Source: Conyzicola nivalis
GTDB lineage: Bacteria; Actinomycetota; Actinomycetes; Actinomycetales; Microbacteriaceae
Assembly: GCF_014639655.1 (NCBI RefSeq)
Contig: NZ_BMGB01000001.1
Span: forward strand, 310,001-374,000
DNA length: 64,000 bases
Reading direction: 5' to 3'
How positions within the stretch are numbered: the first letter of the stretch is position 1; each line of letters begins with the position of its first letter. Under the pieces are notes generated by a model. It ran no database searches and was not told where the DNA came from. It saw only the letters and a program-made list of their open reading frames with translations. Below, piece after piece: positions 26,553 through 39,168 of this stretch. The position numbers and the translations under genes are program-made.

Positions 26553-27635
26553 GTGTTCGAGTCAGTACAGAGTCTGCTGGCCGAGCACGAGTCGCTTCAG
26601 GAACAGCTGGCTGATCCGGAACTGCACTCGAATCCGGCACGCAGCAAGAAGGTCAACCGTCGCTACGCGGAGCTCAGCCGTATCGTCGCCGCGTACCACG
26701 AGTGGCGTCAGCTGACCGACGACCTCGAGGCCGCGACCGAGATGGCCGCGGAGGACGAGTCGTTCGCCGCTGAGATCCCCGGGATGACCGAGACGCTGGC
26801 GACCGCGGAGGAGACGCTGCGGCGCCTGCTCATCCCGCGCGACCCCAACGACGGCCGCGACATCATCATGGAGATCAAGATGGGGGAGGGCGGTGCCGAA
26901 TCGGCGCTGTTCGCTGCCGACCTGCTGCGCATGTACCTGCACTACGCCGAGTCGAAGAAGTGGAAGACGGAGATCATCACGTCGACCCAGAGCGATCTGG
27001 GCGGTTACAAAGACGTGCAGCTCGCCATCAAGGGTTCCTCCACCGACCCCGCCGAGGGTGTCTGGGCGCACCTCAAGTACGAGGGCGGCGTGCATCGCGT
27101 TCAGCGGGTGCCGGCGACCGAGTCCCAGGGACGCATCCACACCTCGGCGGCGGGCGTGCTCGTCTTCCCCGAAGTGGACGAGCCCGAAGAGGTCGAGATC
27201 AACCAGAACGACCTCAAGATCGACGTCTACCGTTCGAGCGGCCCCGGCGGCCAGTCGGTCAACACGACGGACTCCGCCGTACGCATCACCCACCTTCCCA
27301 CCGGAATCGTGGTGGCGATGCAGAACGAGAAGTCGCAGCTGCAGAACCGTGAGGCCGGCATGCGCGTTCTGCGCGCACGCATCCTCGCGCGCTACCAGGA
27401 GGAGGCGGACGCCGAGGCGTCGGTCTTCCGCAAGAGCCAGATCCGCACCATGGACCGCTCCGAGCGCATCCGCACCTACAACTTCCCCGAGAACCGCATC
27501 GCCGACCACCGCACCGGCTACAAGGCCTACAACCTGGACGCCGTGATGAACGGCGCCCTCGAGCCGGTCATCCAGTCGTGCATCGCGTCGGACGAGGAAT
27601 CGCAGCTCGCCGACATCGGCACCGACGCAGATTGA
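26553..27635 (+). CDS. prfA: Peptide chain release factor 1
   Basis: 360 residues. GGQ motif in [21 protein letters not shown] (about residue 231), the RF1-type recognition region upstream ([18 protein letters not shown] is shared by RF1 and RF2) and the C-terminal [19 protein letters not shown]. Terminates translation at UAA/UAG. GTG 26553 lies 2 bp after the rho stop, with GGAAG at 26541-26545 within the rho coding end. prmC, which methylates the GGQ glutamine, is next. Confidence 0.96.
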   Translation: MFESVQSLLAEHESLQEQLADPELHSNPARSKKVNRRYAELSRIVAAYHEWRQLTDDLEAATEMAAEDESFAAEIPGMTETLATAEETLRRLLIPRDPNDGRDIIMEIKMGEGGAESALFAADLLRMYLHYAESKKWKTEIITSTQSDLGGYKDVQLAIKGSSTDPAEGVWAHLKYEGGVHRVQRVPATESQGRIHTSAAGVLVFPEVDEPEEVEINQNDLKIDVYRSSGPGGQSVNTTDSAVRITHLPTGIVVAMQNEKSQLQNREAGMRVLRARILARYQEEADAEASVFRKSQIRTMDRSERIRTYNFPENRIADHRTGYKAYNLDAVMNGALEPVIQSCIASDEESQLADIGTDAD

Positions 27636-27667
27636 GCAGGTCGCTCGGCGACCGTATCGACATCCGA

Positions 27668-28561
27668 ATGACATCGACTTCAACCGTGCGGACGGCGCTC
27701 GAGGGCGCCGTCTCGCAGTTGACCCGGGCGGGCGTGCCGAACCCCCGCGTCGACGCGGAGTTGCTCGTCGGGCACGTGCTCGACCTCAACCGCGGGCAGG
27801 TGCAGTCGAAGGCGATTACGGATGCCGTGCTCGCCGAGGCGGACGCCTCGCGCATCGCAGAACTCGTCGAGCGACGCGCGGCTCGCGAACCCCTGCAGCA
27901 CATCACCGGACGCGCCCCCTTCCGGCAGCTCAACCTCGCGGTCGGACCGGGGGTCTTCGTGCCGCGGCCGGAGACCGAGCAGGTCGTACAGTTCGCGATC
28001 GATGCCCTGCGCGCCGCTTCGGTCCCTGAGCCTGTCGAAGGGCCGGTCGAGGGGCCCATCGGCGTCGACCTCGGCACCGGGAGCGGCGCCATCGCGCTCG
28101 CCATGGCCACCGAGGTCCCGCACGCGCGCGTCTACGGGGTCGAGGTCTCGCCGCTCGCCTTCGTCTGGACGAAGCAGAACTTCCGCGAGAGCGGCGCCAC
28201 CAATGCCACCCCGATTTTCACCGACCTCGCCGTCGCCCTGCCCGAGCTGAACGGCACCGTCTCCGTCGTCATCTCGAATCCGCCGTACATCCCGCGCGCG
28301 GCGATCCCGCGCGACCCCGAGGTGCGCCTGTTCGACCCCGAGATCGCGCTCTACGGCGGCGACGACGGACTCGACGTCGTACGCCAGGTCTCCGCGACCG
28401 GCCTGCGCCTGCTGCACAGCGGGGGAACGCTCGTTATGGAGCACGGCGAACTGCAGGCCGCCGAGATCGCAGCTCTGCTGCGGGCCGACGGCTGGCTCGC
28501 CGTCGCCAGCCACCCCGACCTGCTCGGCCGCGACCGCGCGACGACGGCGCTTCGCCCGTAA
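27668..28561 (+). CDS. prmC: Release factor glutamine methyltransferase with in-frame REP-derived insert
   Basis: 297 residues. N-terminal helical domain (LVGHVLDLNRGQVQ), PRPETE, SAM motif GVDLGTGSGAIAL and catalytic NPPY (ISNPPYIP). It N5-methylates the GGQ glutamine of RF1/RF2, fitting its place after prfA. ATG 27668 matches the family N-terminus. Just before the SAM motif it carries SVPEPVEGPVEGP (about residues 118-130), encoded by the REP-like repeat at 28019-28044 plus an extra partial copy. The linker position makes loss of function unlikely. Confidence 0.95.
   Translation: MTSTSTVRTALEGAVSQLTRAGVPNPRVDAELLVGHVLDLNRGQVQSKAITDAVLAEADASRIAELVERRAAREPLQHITGRAPFRQLNLAVGPGVFVPRPETEQVVQFAIDALRAASVPEPVEGPVEGPIGVDLGTGSGAIALAMATEVPHARVYGVEVSPLAFVWTKQNFRESGATNATPIFTDLAVALPELNGTVSVVISNPPYIPRAAIPRDPEVRLFDPEIALYGGDDGLDVVRQVSATGLRLLHSGGTLVMEHGELQAAEIAALLRADGWLAVASHPDLLGRDRATTALRP
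28019..28044. repeat. REP-like repeat translated inside prmC
   Basis: A 26-bp element, the reverse complement of 13459-13484 with a single mismatch (C for T in CTGAGCYTGTCG). Read in frame it encodes SVPEPVEG. The bases after it (GTCGAGGGGCC) repeat the last part imperfectly, giving VEGPVEGP. Confidence 0.8.
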
Positions 28562-28568
28562 CCCCGCG

Positions 28569-29180
28569 CTATCGCGCTGCGGCGAACTCCTCGATCGCGA
28601 CCCGCATCGCGGCGGCGGTCGAATACAGGTGCGCCGTGATGCCGACGCTCGCGGCACCCGCCACGTTTTCCGGCATGTCGTCGGCGAAGAACGCGCTCTC
28701 CGGCGCCGCCCCGTATGCCGCGAGCACCCGTGTGAGCACCAGCGGGTCGGGTTTGCGGGCACCGTAGTCGCTCGACGTCAGCAGGTGCTCGCCGAATACC
28801 TCCACGAGTTCCGGCGCGAGCGTCGGCAGATGCCGGGCCGTGAGCGAGCCGTTGTTGGTGAGCAGCGTGACGGTGCCGAGCTCGGCGGCCCGGCGCACCG
28901 CGTCGATGGCCTCCGGACGCGCCGTCATCGCCGCGCCGCGCACGCGCACCCATTCCGCCTCGTCGACGGGGGCCTCGAGCGCGAACTCGAGGGCCGCGAG
29001 GTAGTCCGACCCCGTCGCATACCCGCCCGCTTCGGCGGCCCATTCGCCCTCGGCCGTCCACCAGCGTCGTCGCAACTCGTCGAGCGAGTGCCCCGTCATG
29101 CGGGTCATGCCCGCCATGCGGGCGCGCCAGTCGTAGTCGTAGAGCACGTCGTCCATGTCGAAGATGAAGAGCAGGGTCAC
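28569..29180 (-). CDS. HAD superfamily hydrolase, copy 2 of tandem pair
   Basis: 203 residues. HAD motif I DMDDVLYDYD (nucleophile near residue 9), motif II LLTNNGS, motif III KPDP and motif IV FFADDMPEN are all present. Subfamily IA cap insertion; small-molecule phosphatase, substrate unknown. GTG 29180 overlaps the upstream paralogue's stop (GTGA). The pair is on the opposite strand to the flanking prmC and tsaC, which in many actinobacteria are neighbours, so it looks inserted. Confidence 0.88.
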   Translation of the reverse strand: MTLLFIFDMDDVLYDYDWRARMAGMTRMTGHSLDELRRRWWTAEGEWAAEAGGYATGSDYLAALEFALEAPVDEAEWVRVRGAAMTARPEAIDAVRRAAELGTVTLLTNNGSLTARHLPTLAPELVEVFGEHLLTSSDYGARKPDPLVLTRVLAAYGAAPESAFFADDMPENVAGAASVGITAHLYSTAAAMRVAIEEFAAAR

Positions 29181-29806
29181 GCCGGTCTGCCAGCCGAGAG
29201 AACGCGGTTCGAGAACGCGGTGATCGCGTCATCCAACAGGTCTGGAGTCGTGAAGTGGTGGGTGTAGATGCCCAGCTCGGCCGCGGCATCGACGTTCTCG
29301 GCCGAGTCGTCGGTGAAGAACGTGTTTTCCGGGCGTGCGCCGTAGCGCTGCATGGCGAGGTAGTAGATGTCGTCGTGAGGCTTGCGAACGCCGAGTTCCG
29401 CGCTCACGAGCAGATTGTCGCCGAGAACGGATGCCACGTCGGGAGCCATCAGCGGAAGGGCGGCCTGAAACACCGACGGGTTGTTCGACAGCAGCGAGGC
29501 CGTACCGAGCGAAGCCGCGCGACGGAGGGCCGCGACGCTGCCGTCAATGCGGGTCATCGCGAGGCTGCGCGCATCCGCCCACTGTTCGAGCGTCAGCTCG
29601 GCACCCGTCACGCGGGCGAACTCGGCCAGGTATTCCTCGGCAGTCGGCCACTCGCCCGACTCGGCGCGGCGCTCGTTGCCGGCCGCCCACCAGGTGCTGG
29701 CGAGGTGGTACTGGCTCACTCCGCCGAGGCGAGCGAGCTCGGGCAGGCGCTTTCGGAAGTCATAGGCGTACAGGGTCTTGTCGAAGTCAAAGAGGTAGAG
29801 GTCCAC
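29177..29806 (-). CDS. HAD superfamily hydrolase, copy 1 of tandem pair
   Basis: 209 residues. Motif I DFDKTLYAYDFRKRL, motif II LLSNNPS, motif III KPHDD and motif IV FFTDDSAENVDAA. Length and layout closely match the downstream copy (both have a WW pair about 35 residues in and DDxxENV), pointing to tandem duplication. Substrate unknown. It is divergent from tsaC, sharing a 64-bp gap (29807-29870). Confidence 0.88.
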   Translation of the reverse strand: MDLYLFDFDKTLYAYDFRKRLPELARLGGVSQYHLASTWWAAGNERRAESGEWPTAEEYLAEFARVTGAELTLEQWADARSLAMTRIDGSVAALRRAASLGTASLLSNNPSVFQAALPLMAPDVASVLGDNLLVSAELGVRKPHDDIYYLAMQRYGARPENTFFTDDSAENVDAAAELGIYTHHFTTPDLLDDAITAFSNRVLSAGRPA

Positions 29807-29870
29807 GTTGCCTCCACGGTACTCCGGATGTCAGGAATCACCGACCGGCTGCCGGTATCATGAACGTGAC

Positions 29871-30548
29871 ATGGCCTCCCTCTACGATTGCTCGGTTGAA
29901 ACAGAGCTGCTCACCGGCATGCGGCTCGCTCGATCGGCCATCGGCAAGGGCGAGCTCGTGGTGCTGCCCACCGACACCGTCTACGGGGTCGCGGCCGACG
30001 CGTTCAACCCCAAGGCCGTCACCCGGCTGCTCGAGGCCAAGGGCCGCGGTCGCCAGTCGCCGCCTCCCGTGCTCATCCCGGGGATACCCACCCTCGATGC
30101 CCTTGCCGAGACCGTTCCCGACGAGGTGCGCGCCCTGGTCGCCGCCTTCTGGCCCGGGGGACTCACCGTCATTCTGCCCGCACGATCGTCGCTCAACTGG
30201 GACCTCGGCGACACCAACGGCACGGTAGCCCTGCGCATGCCGTCGAACCGGGTCGTGCTCGAGATCCTCTCCGAGACGGGGCCGCTCGCCGTCTCGAGCG
30301 CCAACCTCACCGGGGAGCCGGCCGCGATGACGGCGCACGAGGCGCAGCGGATGCTCGGAGACAGCGTCTCGGTCTATCTCGATGACGGTGAGGCCGGCAG
30401 CGACTATCCCGACGCGTCGGCGGCCACGGGGTCGACCATCGTCGACGCGACCGGACTGCTGCTGCCCGACGGCAAGCTGCGCATCGTGCGCAACGGCGTG
30501 ATCTCGGACGAGGCGATCCGCGACATCGTCGGGGAGCGCTGCGCATGA
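29871..30548 (+). CDS. L-threonylcarbamoyladenylate synthase (TsaC/Sua5/YrdC type)
   Basis: 225 residues. YrdC domain with LPTDTVYGVAADAFN, AKGRGRQSPPPVLI and the SSANLTGEPA motif; no C-terminal Sua5 domain, so it is the short TsaC form. It makes threonylcarbamoyl-AMP from threonine, bicarbonate and ATP for tRNA t6A37. ATG 29871 (MASLYDCS) is chosen over upstream codons by family fit. Overlaps wecA by 4 bp (ATGA). Confidence 0.92.
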   Translation: MASLYDCSVETELLTGMRLARSAIGKGELVVLPTDTVYGVAADAFNPKAVTRLLEAKGRGRQSPPPVLIPGIPTLDALAETVPDEVRALVAAFWPGGLTVILPARSSLNWDLGDTNGTVALRMPSNRVVLEILSETGPLAVSSANLTGEPAAMTAHEAQRMLGDSVSVYLDDGEAGSDYPDASAATGSTIVDATGLLLPDGKLRIVRNGVISDEAIRDIVGERCA

Positions 30549-31687
30549 TCTCCTACGTGCTGGTCACGGCGATCTCTGCCCTCATTACCTTTGTGCTCGC
30601 CTTTCTCATTCTCAAGCTGAGCCACCGCTACCGGCTGTACCCGAAGGTGCGCGAGCGCGACGTGCACACCAGGCCGACTCCGCGACTCGGCGGCATCGCC
30701 ATGTTCTTCGGCATGGTCGTGGCGTTGGTGATCGCCTCCCAGCTGCCCAGCATGACCCTCATCTTCTCGGAACCGCTGAAGGTGTGGGGGCTGTTTTTCG
30801 CCGCGCTCATCATCGTGCTGATCGGTGTCGCCGATGACGTCTGGGATCTCGACTGGATGACGAAGCTCGCTGGACAGATCATCGCCGGCGGTGTGCTCGC
30901 GTGGTCGGGCATCCAGATCTACACGCTGCCGATCTTCGGGGGAGTCACCGTGCTCTCGCCCACGATGTCGCTGGTGCTGACCGTCCTCGCGGTCGTCCTC
31001 GTGATGAACGCCATCAACTTCATCGACGGCCTCGACGGCCTGGTCGCCGGCGTCGCGCTCATCGCCAACGGTGTGTTCTTCATCTACAGCTACATCCTCG
31101 CGGTCAACACGAGCCAGTCCGAGTACTTCAACCTGGCGTCGCTCATCACCGCGGCGCTCATCGGCGCGTGCATCGGGTTCCTGCCGCTGAACTTCCACCC
31201 GGCCAAACTGTTCATGGGCGACGCCGGCGCGCTGCTCGTCGGCCTGTTGATGGCGGCCTCGGCGATTTCGGTCACCGGCAATGTCGACCCCGGGAGTCTG
31301 GGCGGACGCCAGTTGCTTCCGGCCTTCATCCCGATCCTGCTGCCCGCCGCCGTTCTCACCCTGCCGCTGCTCGACTTCGCGCTCGCGATCGTCCGTCGCC
31401 TGCTCGCCGGAAAGTCGCCCTTCACCGCCGACCGCAAGCACTTGCACCACCGCCTCATGGACATAGGCCACTCGCACCTGCAGTCGGTACTGCTGTTCTA
31501 CAGCTGGACCGCGGTCGTGGCCGTCGGCTGCCTGTCGTTCATGTTCGTGCCCTGGTACGGATCGACGATCTTCATCGGTGTGGGCTTCGTGGTCTGCACA
31601 TTCCTCACTCTCGGTCCGCTACGCAGGCGCACACCGTTCCGACGCGAAGCAGAAGCCGCCTCAGAGACGAAAGGGCTCCCGCTGTGA
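30545..31687 (+). CDS. wecA: Undecaprenyl-phosphate N-acetylglucosaminyl 1-phosphate transferase (WecA/TagO/MraY family)
   Basis: 380 residues with about ten or eleven membrane helices. Asp-rich motifs GVADDVWDLDW, MNAINFIDGLDGL and FMGDAGALL, and the cytoplasmic HLHHRLMDIGHSH, mark the PNPT family. It transfers a sugar-1-phosphate (probably GlcNAc) to undecaprenyl phosphate, starting synthesis of wall polymers. Coupled to tsaC upstream and to the atpI-like gene downstream (GTGA overlap). Confidence 0.92.
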   Translation: MISYVLVTAISALITFVLAFLILKLSHRYRLYPKVRERDVHTRPTPRLGGIAMFFGMVVALVIASQLPSMTLIFSEPLKVWGLFFAALIIVLIGVADDVWDLDWMTKLAGQIIAGGVLAWSGIQIYTLPIFGGVTVLSPTMSLVLTVLAVVLVMNAINFIDGLDGLVAGVALIANGVFFIYSYILAVNTSQSEYFNLASLITAALIGACIGFLPLNFHPAKLFMGDAGALLVGLLMAASAISVTGNVDPGSLGGRQLLPAFIPILLPAAVLTLPLLDFALAIVRRLLAGKSPFTADRKHLHHRLMDIGHSHLQSVLLFYSWTAVVAVGCLSFMFVPWYGSTIFIGVGFVVCTFLTLGPLRRRTPFRREAEAASETKGLPL

Positions 31688-32142
31688 ATAGCGCAATGCC
31701 GATTCTGAAAAACACGATCCTGTTCGGTGGCCTGCTGGCCATCGCGATCGCGGTGATCGGCTCGATCATCGGCTTCCTCGTCGACGGAAGCGTCGGCCTC
31801 GTGAGCGCGCTCATCGGCGCGGCGATGGCGTTCGTCTTCCTCGGGGTCACGGCAGGCAGCATCCTGCTCGCCAACCGCATCGCGAATTCCGACTTCCTGA
31901 ACCCGCTCTTCTTCATCACGGTGCTCGGCGGCTGGCTTCTCAAGTTCGCTGTCTTCCTCGTTCTGCTCTTCGTGCTCAAGGACCAGCTGTGGATCAACAA
32001 CGTCGTGCTGCTCCTCACGGTGATCGTGGGTGTCGTCGGCAGTCTGGTGGTCGACGTGGTGGTCATCGCCCGCTCAAGGCAGCCCTACGTCGACGTAGAA
32101 CTGCCCGGCGCCGGACCCTCGTCCGAGGGTGAGAACGCGTAA
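31684..32142 (+). CDS. AtpI-like ATP synthase-associated membrane protein
   Basis: 152 residues with four membrane helices and a short acidic tail. Position directly before the atp genes and length fit AtpI (ATP synthase protein I), which helps assemble the c-ring in other bacteria. The sequence is only loosely conserved, so the call rests mostly on position. GTG 31684 overlaps the wecA stop. Confidence 0.7.
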   Translation: MNSAMPILKNTILFGGLLAIAIAVIGSIIGFLVDGSVGLVSALIGAAMAFVFLGVTAGSILLANRIANSDFLNPLFFITVLGGWLLKFAVFLVLLFVLKDQLWINNVVLLLTVIVGVVGSLVVDVVVIARSRQPYVDVELPGAGPSSEGENA

Positions 32143-32272
32143 TTCGCCCCTAGTAATAGAGAACGCCCTCGGATTCGTTTCGACCGCGTTCTATTGATAG
32201 GGTTTCCTAAGTACAAAACCCCCACCTTCCATCGCCGTGTTTTGCACGTCCCCGATTCTGGAGTTAGCGCTG
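32143..32272 (+). promoter_or_regulatory. Probable atp operon promoter region
   Basis: A 130-bp gap, strikingly AT-rich for this genome (TTCTATTGATAGGGTTTCCTAAGTACAAAA around 32189-32218). GGGTTT at 32200-32205 is complementary to AAACCC at 32216-32221. GGAG at 32260-32263 serves the TTG start at 32273. Exact -35/-10 positions are not certain. Confidence 0.5.
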
Positions 32273-33420
<1,148 letters not shown>

Positions 33421-33441
33421 CCGATCCTGCTAGGGACCCAA

Positions 33442-34002
33442 ATGCTTAACGCATTCATAACTGCGGCGACCGAGGAGGTCGAGCAGAAAAACCCGTTGAT
33501 CCCCGAGATCTACGACATCGTCTGGTCGATCGTTCCTTTCGTGATCATCCTCTTCCTGTTCTGGAAGATCGTTCTCCCCGCAATGCGGAAGACGTTGGAT
33601 GCCCGCGCCGAGCTCATCGAGGGCGGCATCAAGAAGGCCGAAAACGCGCAGGCTGAAGCCGACGCGGCTCTCGAGGAATACAAGAAGCAGCTGGCCGAGG
33701 CTCGCGCCGAAGCCGCTCGTATCCGCGAACAGGCCCGTCTCGACGGCACCGCGATCATCAACGAGCTCAAAGAGCAGGCGACCGTCGAGGCAGCTCGCGT
33801 CACCGCCAGCGCCAAGGCCCAGATCGAGGCGGAGCGCCAGGGCGCCATCATCTCGCTGCGTGCCGAGGTCGGCTCGCTCGCTATCGACCTCGCCTCCGGC
33901 GTTATCGGTGAGAGCCTGAGCGACGACAAGAAGGCCTCGGCCGTCGTCGACCGGTTCCTCGCCGAGCTGGAAGCCTCCGAGAAGGCCAAGGCAGACAAGT
34001 AA
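33442..34002 (+). CDS. atpF: F1Fo ATP synthase subunit b
   Basis: 186 residues. One N-terminal membrane helix (about 28-48, IVPFVIILFLFWKIVL), then a long Ala/Glu/Lys/Arg coiled coil (50-150), the peripheral stalk. Ends in AKADK. The stop overlaps the atpH start by 1 bp (TAATG). Confidence 0.96.
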   Translation: MLNAFITAATEEVEQKNPLIPEIYDIVWSIVPFVIILFLFWKIVLPAMRKTLDARAELIEGGIKKAENAQAEADAALEEYKKQLAEARAEAARIREQARLDGTAIINELKEQATVEAARVTASAKAQIEAERQGAIISLRAEVGSLAIDLASGVIGESLSDDKKASAVVDRFLAELEASEKAKADK

Positions 34003-34790
34003 TGGGTTCGGCAACGAGAGAAGCACTCTCCACCTCGCGTTCGGCTCTCGCCGAACTCGGTGGCAAGGCGACACTGGCGACGGGCGAACAACTGCTCGCC
34101 GCCGGTCGTGTGCTCGGCACCTCCTTCCAGCTGCGTGCGGCTCTCGCTGACCCGTCTGGTGACAACGCCGCCAAGCTGTCGATCGTGAACGCGGTCTTCG
34201 CATCGATCGACCCGACCGCTCGCGAGCTGCTCGCCGTGATCGTGTCGAACGCGTGGTCGACAGAAGACGACCTGCTCGCGGGCGTCGAAGAGATCGGCAT
34301 TCGCGTTCTCGCGAAGTCCGACCCGTCGGCGAACATCGGAGAAGAACTGTTCTCCTTCGGGGAGGCCGTCGGCTCGGACTCCGAGCTGGAACTCGCCGTC
34401 GGCAGCAAGCTCGGTTCCGACGAGGCGAAGGCGGCGCTCATCGAGCGTCTTCTCGGCTCGAAGGCGAGCAAGCAGACCGTCGCGATTGTCTCGCAGCTCG
34501 TGCAGCAGCCTCGCGGCCGCCGCATCGCCGAGCTGCTCAAGTTCGCCGCGACGGTCGTCGCCGACGAGGCCGACCTCGCGGTCGCCACCGTCACGACGGC
34601 AGCGGCGATCACGCCTGAGCAGCTCACGCGACTCACGGCCGCCCTCTCGGCAAGCTACGGACGCGGACTGCGCATCAACCACGTGATCGACCCGACGCTC
34701 GTCGGCGGGGTTCGCGTGCAGCTGGGTGACGAGATCATCGACGGCAGCGTCGCATCCAGGCTCAACGAACTCAGGCTCCAGCTCGCCTAG
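34002..34790 (+). CDS. atpH: F1Fo ATP synthase subunit delta
   Basis: 262 residues, longer than the about 180 of E. coli, as usual in actinobacteria. The C-terminal [33 protein letters not shown] is the family signature. It links the b stalk to F1. It starts on the last base of the atpF stop. Confidence 0.95.
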   Translation: MGSATREALSTSRSALAELGGKATLATGEQLLAAGRVLGTSFQLRAALADPSGDNAAKLSIVNAVFASIDPTARELLAVIVSNAWSTEDDLLAGVEEIGIRVLAKSDPSANIGEELFSFGEAVGSDSELELAVGSKLGSDEAKAALIERLLGSKASKQTVAIVSQLVQQPRGRRIAELLKFAATVVADEADLAVATVTTAAAITPEQLTRLTAALSASYGRGLRINHVIDPTLVGGVRVQLGDEIIDGSVASRLNELRLQLA

Positions 34791-34831
34791 CGGCGGCTGC
34801 ACAGACTTTCCACCAGAAGAGGAAAAAGAAG

Positions 34832-36469
34832 ATGGCAGAACTAACAATCAGCCCGGATGAGATCCGCGACGCGCTGAAAGACTTCGTCAAGGCCTACGAG
34901 CCCGGCGCCTCGGCGACCACCGAGGTCGGCTACGTCATCGACGCGGCCGACGGCATCGCCCACGTCGAGGGACTCCCCGGCGTTATGGCGAACGAGCTCA
35001 TCAAGTTCTCGAACGGCGTTCTGGGCCTCGCCCAGAACCTCGACGAGAACGAGATCGGCGTCGTTGTGCTCGGCGAGTTCATCGACATCGTCGAAGGCAT
35101 GGAGGTCACCCGCACCGGTGAGGTCCTCTCCGTCCCCGTGGGCGACGCCTACCTCGGTCGCGTCGTGGACACCCTCGGCGCCCCCATCGACGGCCTCGGC
35201 GAGATCGCTTCCGAGGGCCGTCGTGCTCTCGAACTCCAGGCCCCCGGCGTAATGCACCGCAAGAGCGTGCACGAGCCGATGCAGACCGGCATCAAGGCGA
35301 TCGACGCCATGATCCCGATCGGCCGTGGCCAGCGCCAGCTCATCATCGGCGACCGCCAGACCGGCAAGTCGGCCATCGCGATCGACACGATCATCAACCA
35401 GAAGGCCAACTGGGAGTCGGGCGACGTCAACAAGCAGGTTCGCTGCATCTACGTCGCCATCGGCCAGAAGGGCTCCACGATCGCCGCCATCAAGGGCGCG
35501 CTCGAGGACGCCGGAGCCATGGAGTACACGACCATCGTCGCCGCTCCCGCCTCCGACCCCGCCGGCTTCAAGTACCTCGCCCCGTACACCGGTTCGGCCA
35601 TCGGCCAGCACTGGATGTACGCCGGCAAGCACGTGCTCATCGTGTTCGACGACCTGTCGAAGCAGGCCGAGGCCTACCGCGCCGTGTCGCTGCTGCTGCG
35701 CCGTCCGCCGGGACGCGAGGCCTACCCGGGTGACGTGTTCTACCTGCACTCGCGCCTGCTGGAGCGTTGCGCCAAGCTGTCCGACGAGCTCGGCGCCGGC
35801 TCGATGACGGGTCTCCCGCTCATCGAGACCAAGGCCAACGACGTCTCGGCGTACATCCCGACCAACGTGATCTCGATCACCGACGGCCAGATCTTCCTGC
35901 AGTCCGACCTCTTCAACGCCAACCAGCGTCCCGCGGTCGACGTCGGAATCTCGGTGTCGCGAGTCGGTGGCGACGCCCAGGTCAAGTCGATCAAGAAGGT
36001 CTCGGGAACGCTCAAGCTCGAGCTGGCCCAGTACCGTTCGCTCGAGGCATTCGCGATGTTCGCATCCGACCTCGACCCCGCGAGCCGTCGCCAGCTGGCC
36101 CGCGGTGCCCGCCTCACCGAGCTGCTGCGCCAGCCGCAGTACTCGCCGTACCCCGTCGAAGACCAGGTCGTATCGATCTGGGCCGGAACGAACGGCAAGC
36201 TCGACGAGGTCCCGATCGAAGACGTCCTGCGCTTCGAGCGCGAACTGCTCGACTACCTCGGTCGCAACACCGAGGTGCTCAGCAAGCTGCGCGACACCAA
36301 CGTCCTGAGCGACGACATCGTCACCGCCCTCAACGAGGGAGTCGACAAGTTCAAGCTCGAGTTCCAGACCGGAGAAGGCAAGCCCCTGCTATCGGTCGGC
36401 TCAGAGAAGTTCGACGAGCTCGCCAAGGAAGACGTCAACCAGGAAAAGATCGTCAAGCAGAAGCGCTAA
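34832..36469 (+). CDS. atpA: F1Fo ATP synthase subunit alpha
   Basis: 545 residues. Walker A GDRQTGKS near residue 172, the [19 protein letters not shown] segment, and the alpha/beta signature [14 protein letters not shown]. Non-catalytic nucleotide-binding subunit of F1. The SD region GAGGAAAAAGAAG precedes ATG 34832. Confidence 0.98.
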   Translation: MAELTISPDEIRDALKDFVKAYEPGASATTEVGYVIDAADGIAHVEGLPGVMANELIKFSNGVLGLAQNLDENEIGVVVLGEFIDIVEGMEVTRTGEVLSVPVGDAYLGRVVDTLGAPIDGLGEIASEGRRALELQAPGVMHRKSVHEPMQTGIKAIDAMIPIGRGQRQLIIGDRQTGKSAIAIDTIINQKANWESGDVNKQVRCIYVAIGQKGSTIAAIKGALEDAGAMEYTTIVAAPASDPAGFKYLAPYTGSAIGQHWMYAGKHVLIVFDDLSKQAEAYRAVSLLLRRPPGREAYPGDVFYLHSRLLERCAKLSDELGAGSMTGLPLIETKANDVSAYIPTNVISITDGQIFLQSDLFNANQRPAVDVGISVSRVGGDAQVKSIKKVSGTLKLELAQYRSLEAFAMFASDLDPASRRQLARGARLTELLRQPQYSPYPVEDQVVSIWAGTNGKLDEVPIEDVLRFERELLDYLGRNTEVLSKLRDTNVLSDDIVTALNEGVDKFKLEFQTGEGKPLLSVGSEKFDELAKEDVNQEKIVKQKR

Positions 36470-36513
36470 GCGCTTCTACTTCGATCGACGACTGAAACCA
36501 AAGGAATAAAGAC

Positions 36514-38900
<2,387 letters not shown>

Positions 38901-38902
38901 TC

Positions 38903-39163
38903 ATGGCCGAACTCAAGGTCAGCGTCGTCTCGGCGGACAACGAGGTGTGGTCCGGAGCGGCGAAGCAGATCGTGGCGCGGACCACCGAGGGCGAGATCGG
39001 CATCCTGCCCGGTCACGAACCGCTCTTGGCGATCCTCGCCGCCGGTGAGGTGCGCGTCACGACTCTCGAGGGAGACGTGGTGACGGCGAGTGCCGCCGAC
39101 GGTTTCCTCTCCGTCGAGCACAACACCGTGACGATCGTCGCGCGCAACGCCGAGCTGGTCTAA
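38903..39163 (+). CDS. atpC: F1Fo ATP synthase subunit epsilon, short form
   Basis: 86 residues, only the N-terminal beta-sandwich domain (MAELKVSVVSADNEVWSGAA...EGEIGILPGHEPLLAIL...ADGFLSVEHNTVTIVARNAEL). The C-terminal helical hairpin of the about 135-residue E. coli form, which inhibits ATP hydrolysis, is absent. No frameshift or remnant follows: the next gene starts 6 bp later. Short epsilon subunits appear usual in this bacterial group. The SD lies within the atpD end. Confidence 0.95.
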   Translation: MAELKVSVVSADNEVWSGAAKQIVARTTEGEIGILPGHEPLLAILAAGEVRVTTLEGDVVTASAADGFLSVEHNTVTIVARNAELV

Positions 39164-39168
39164 CGCCG

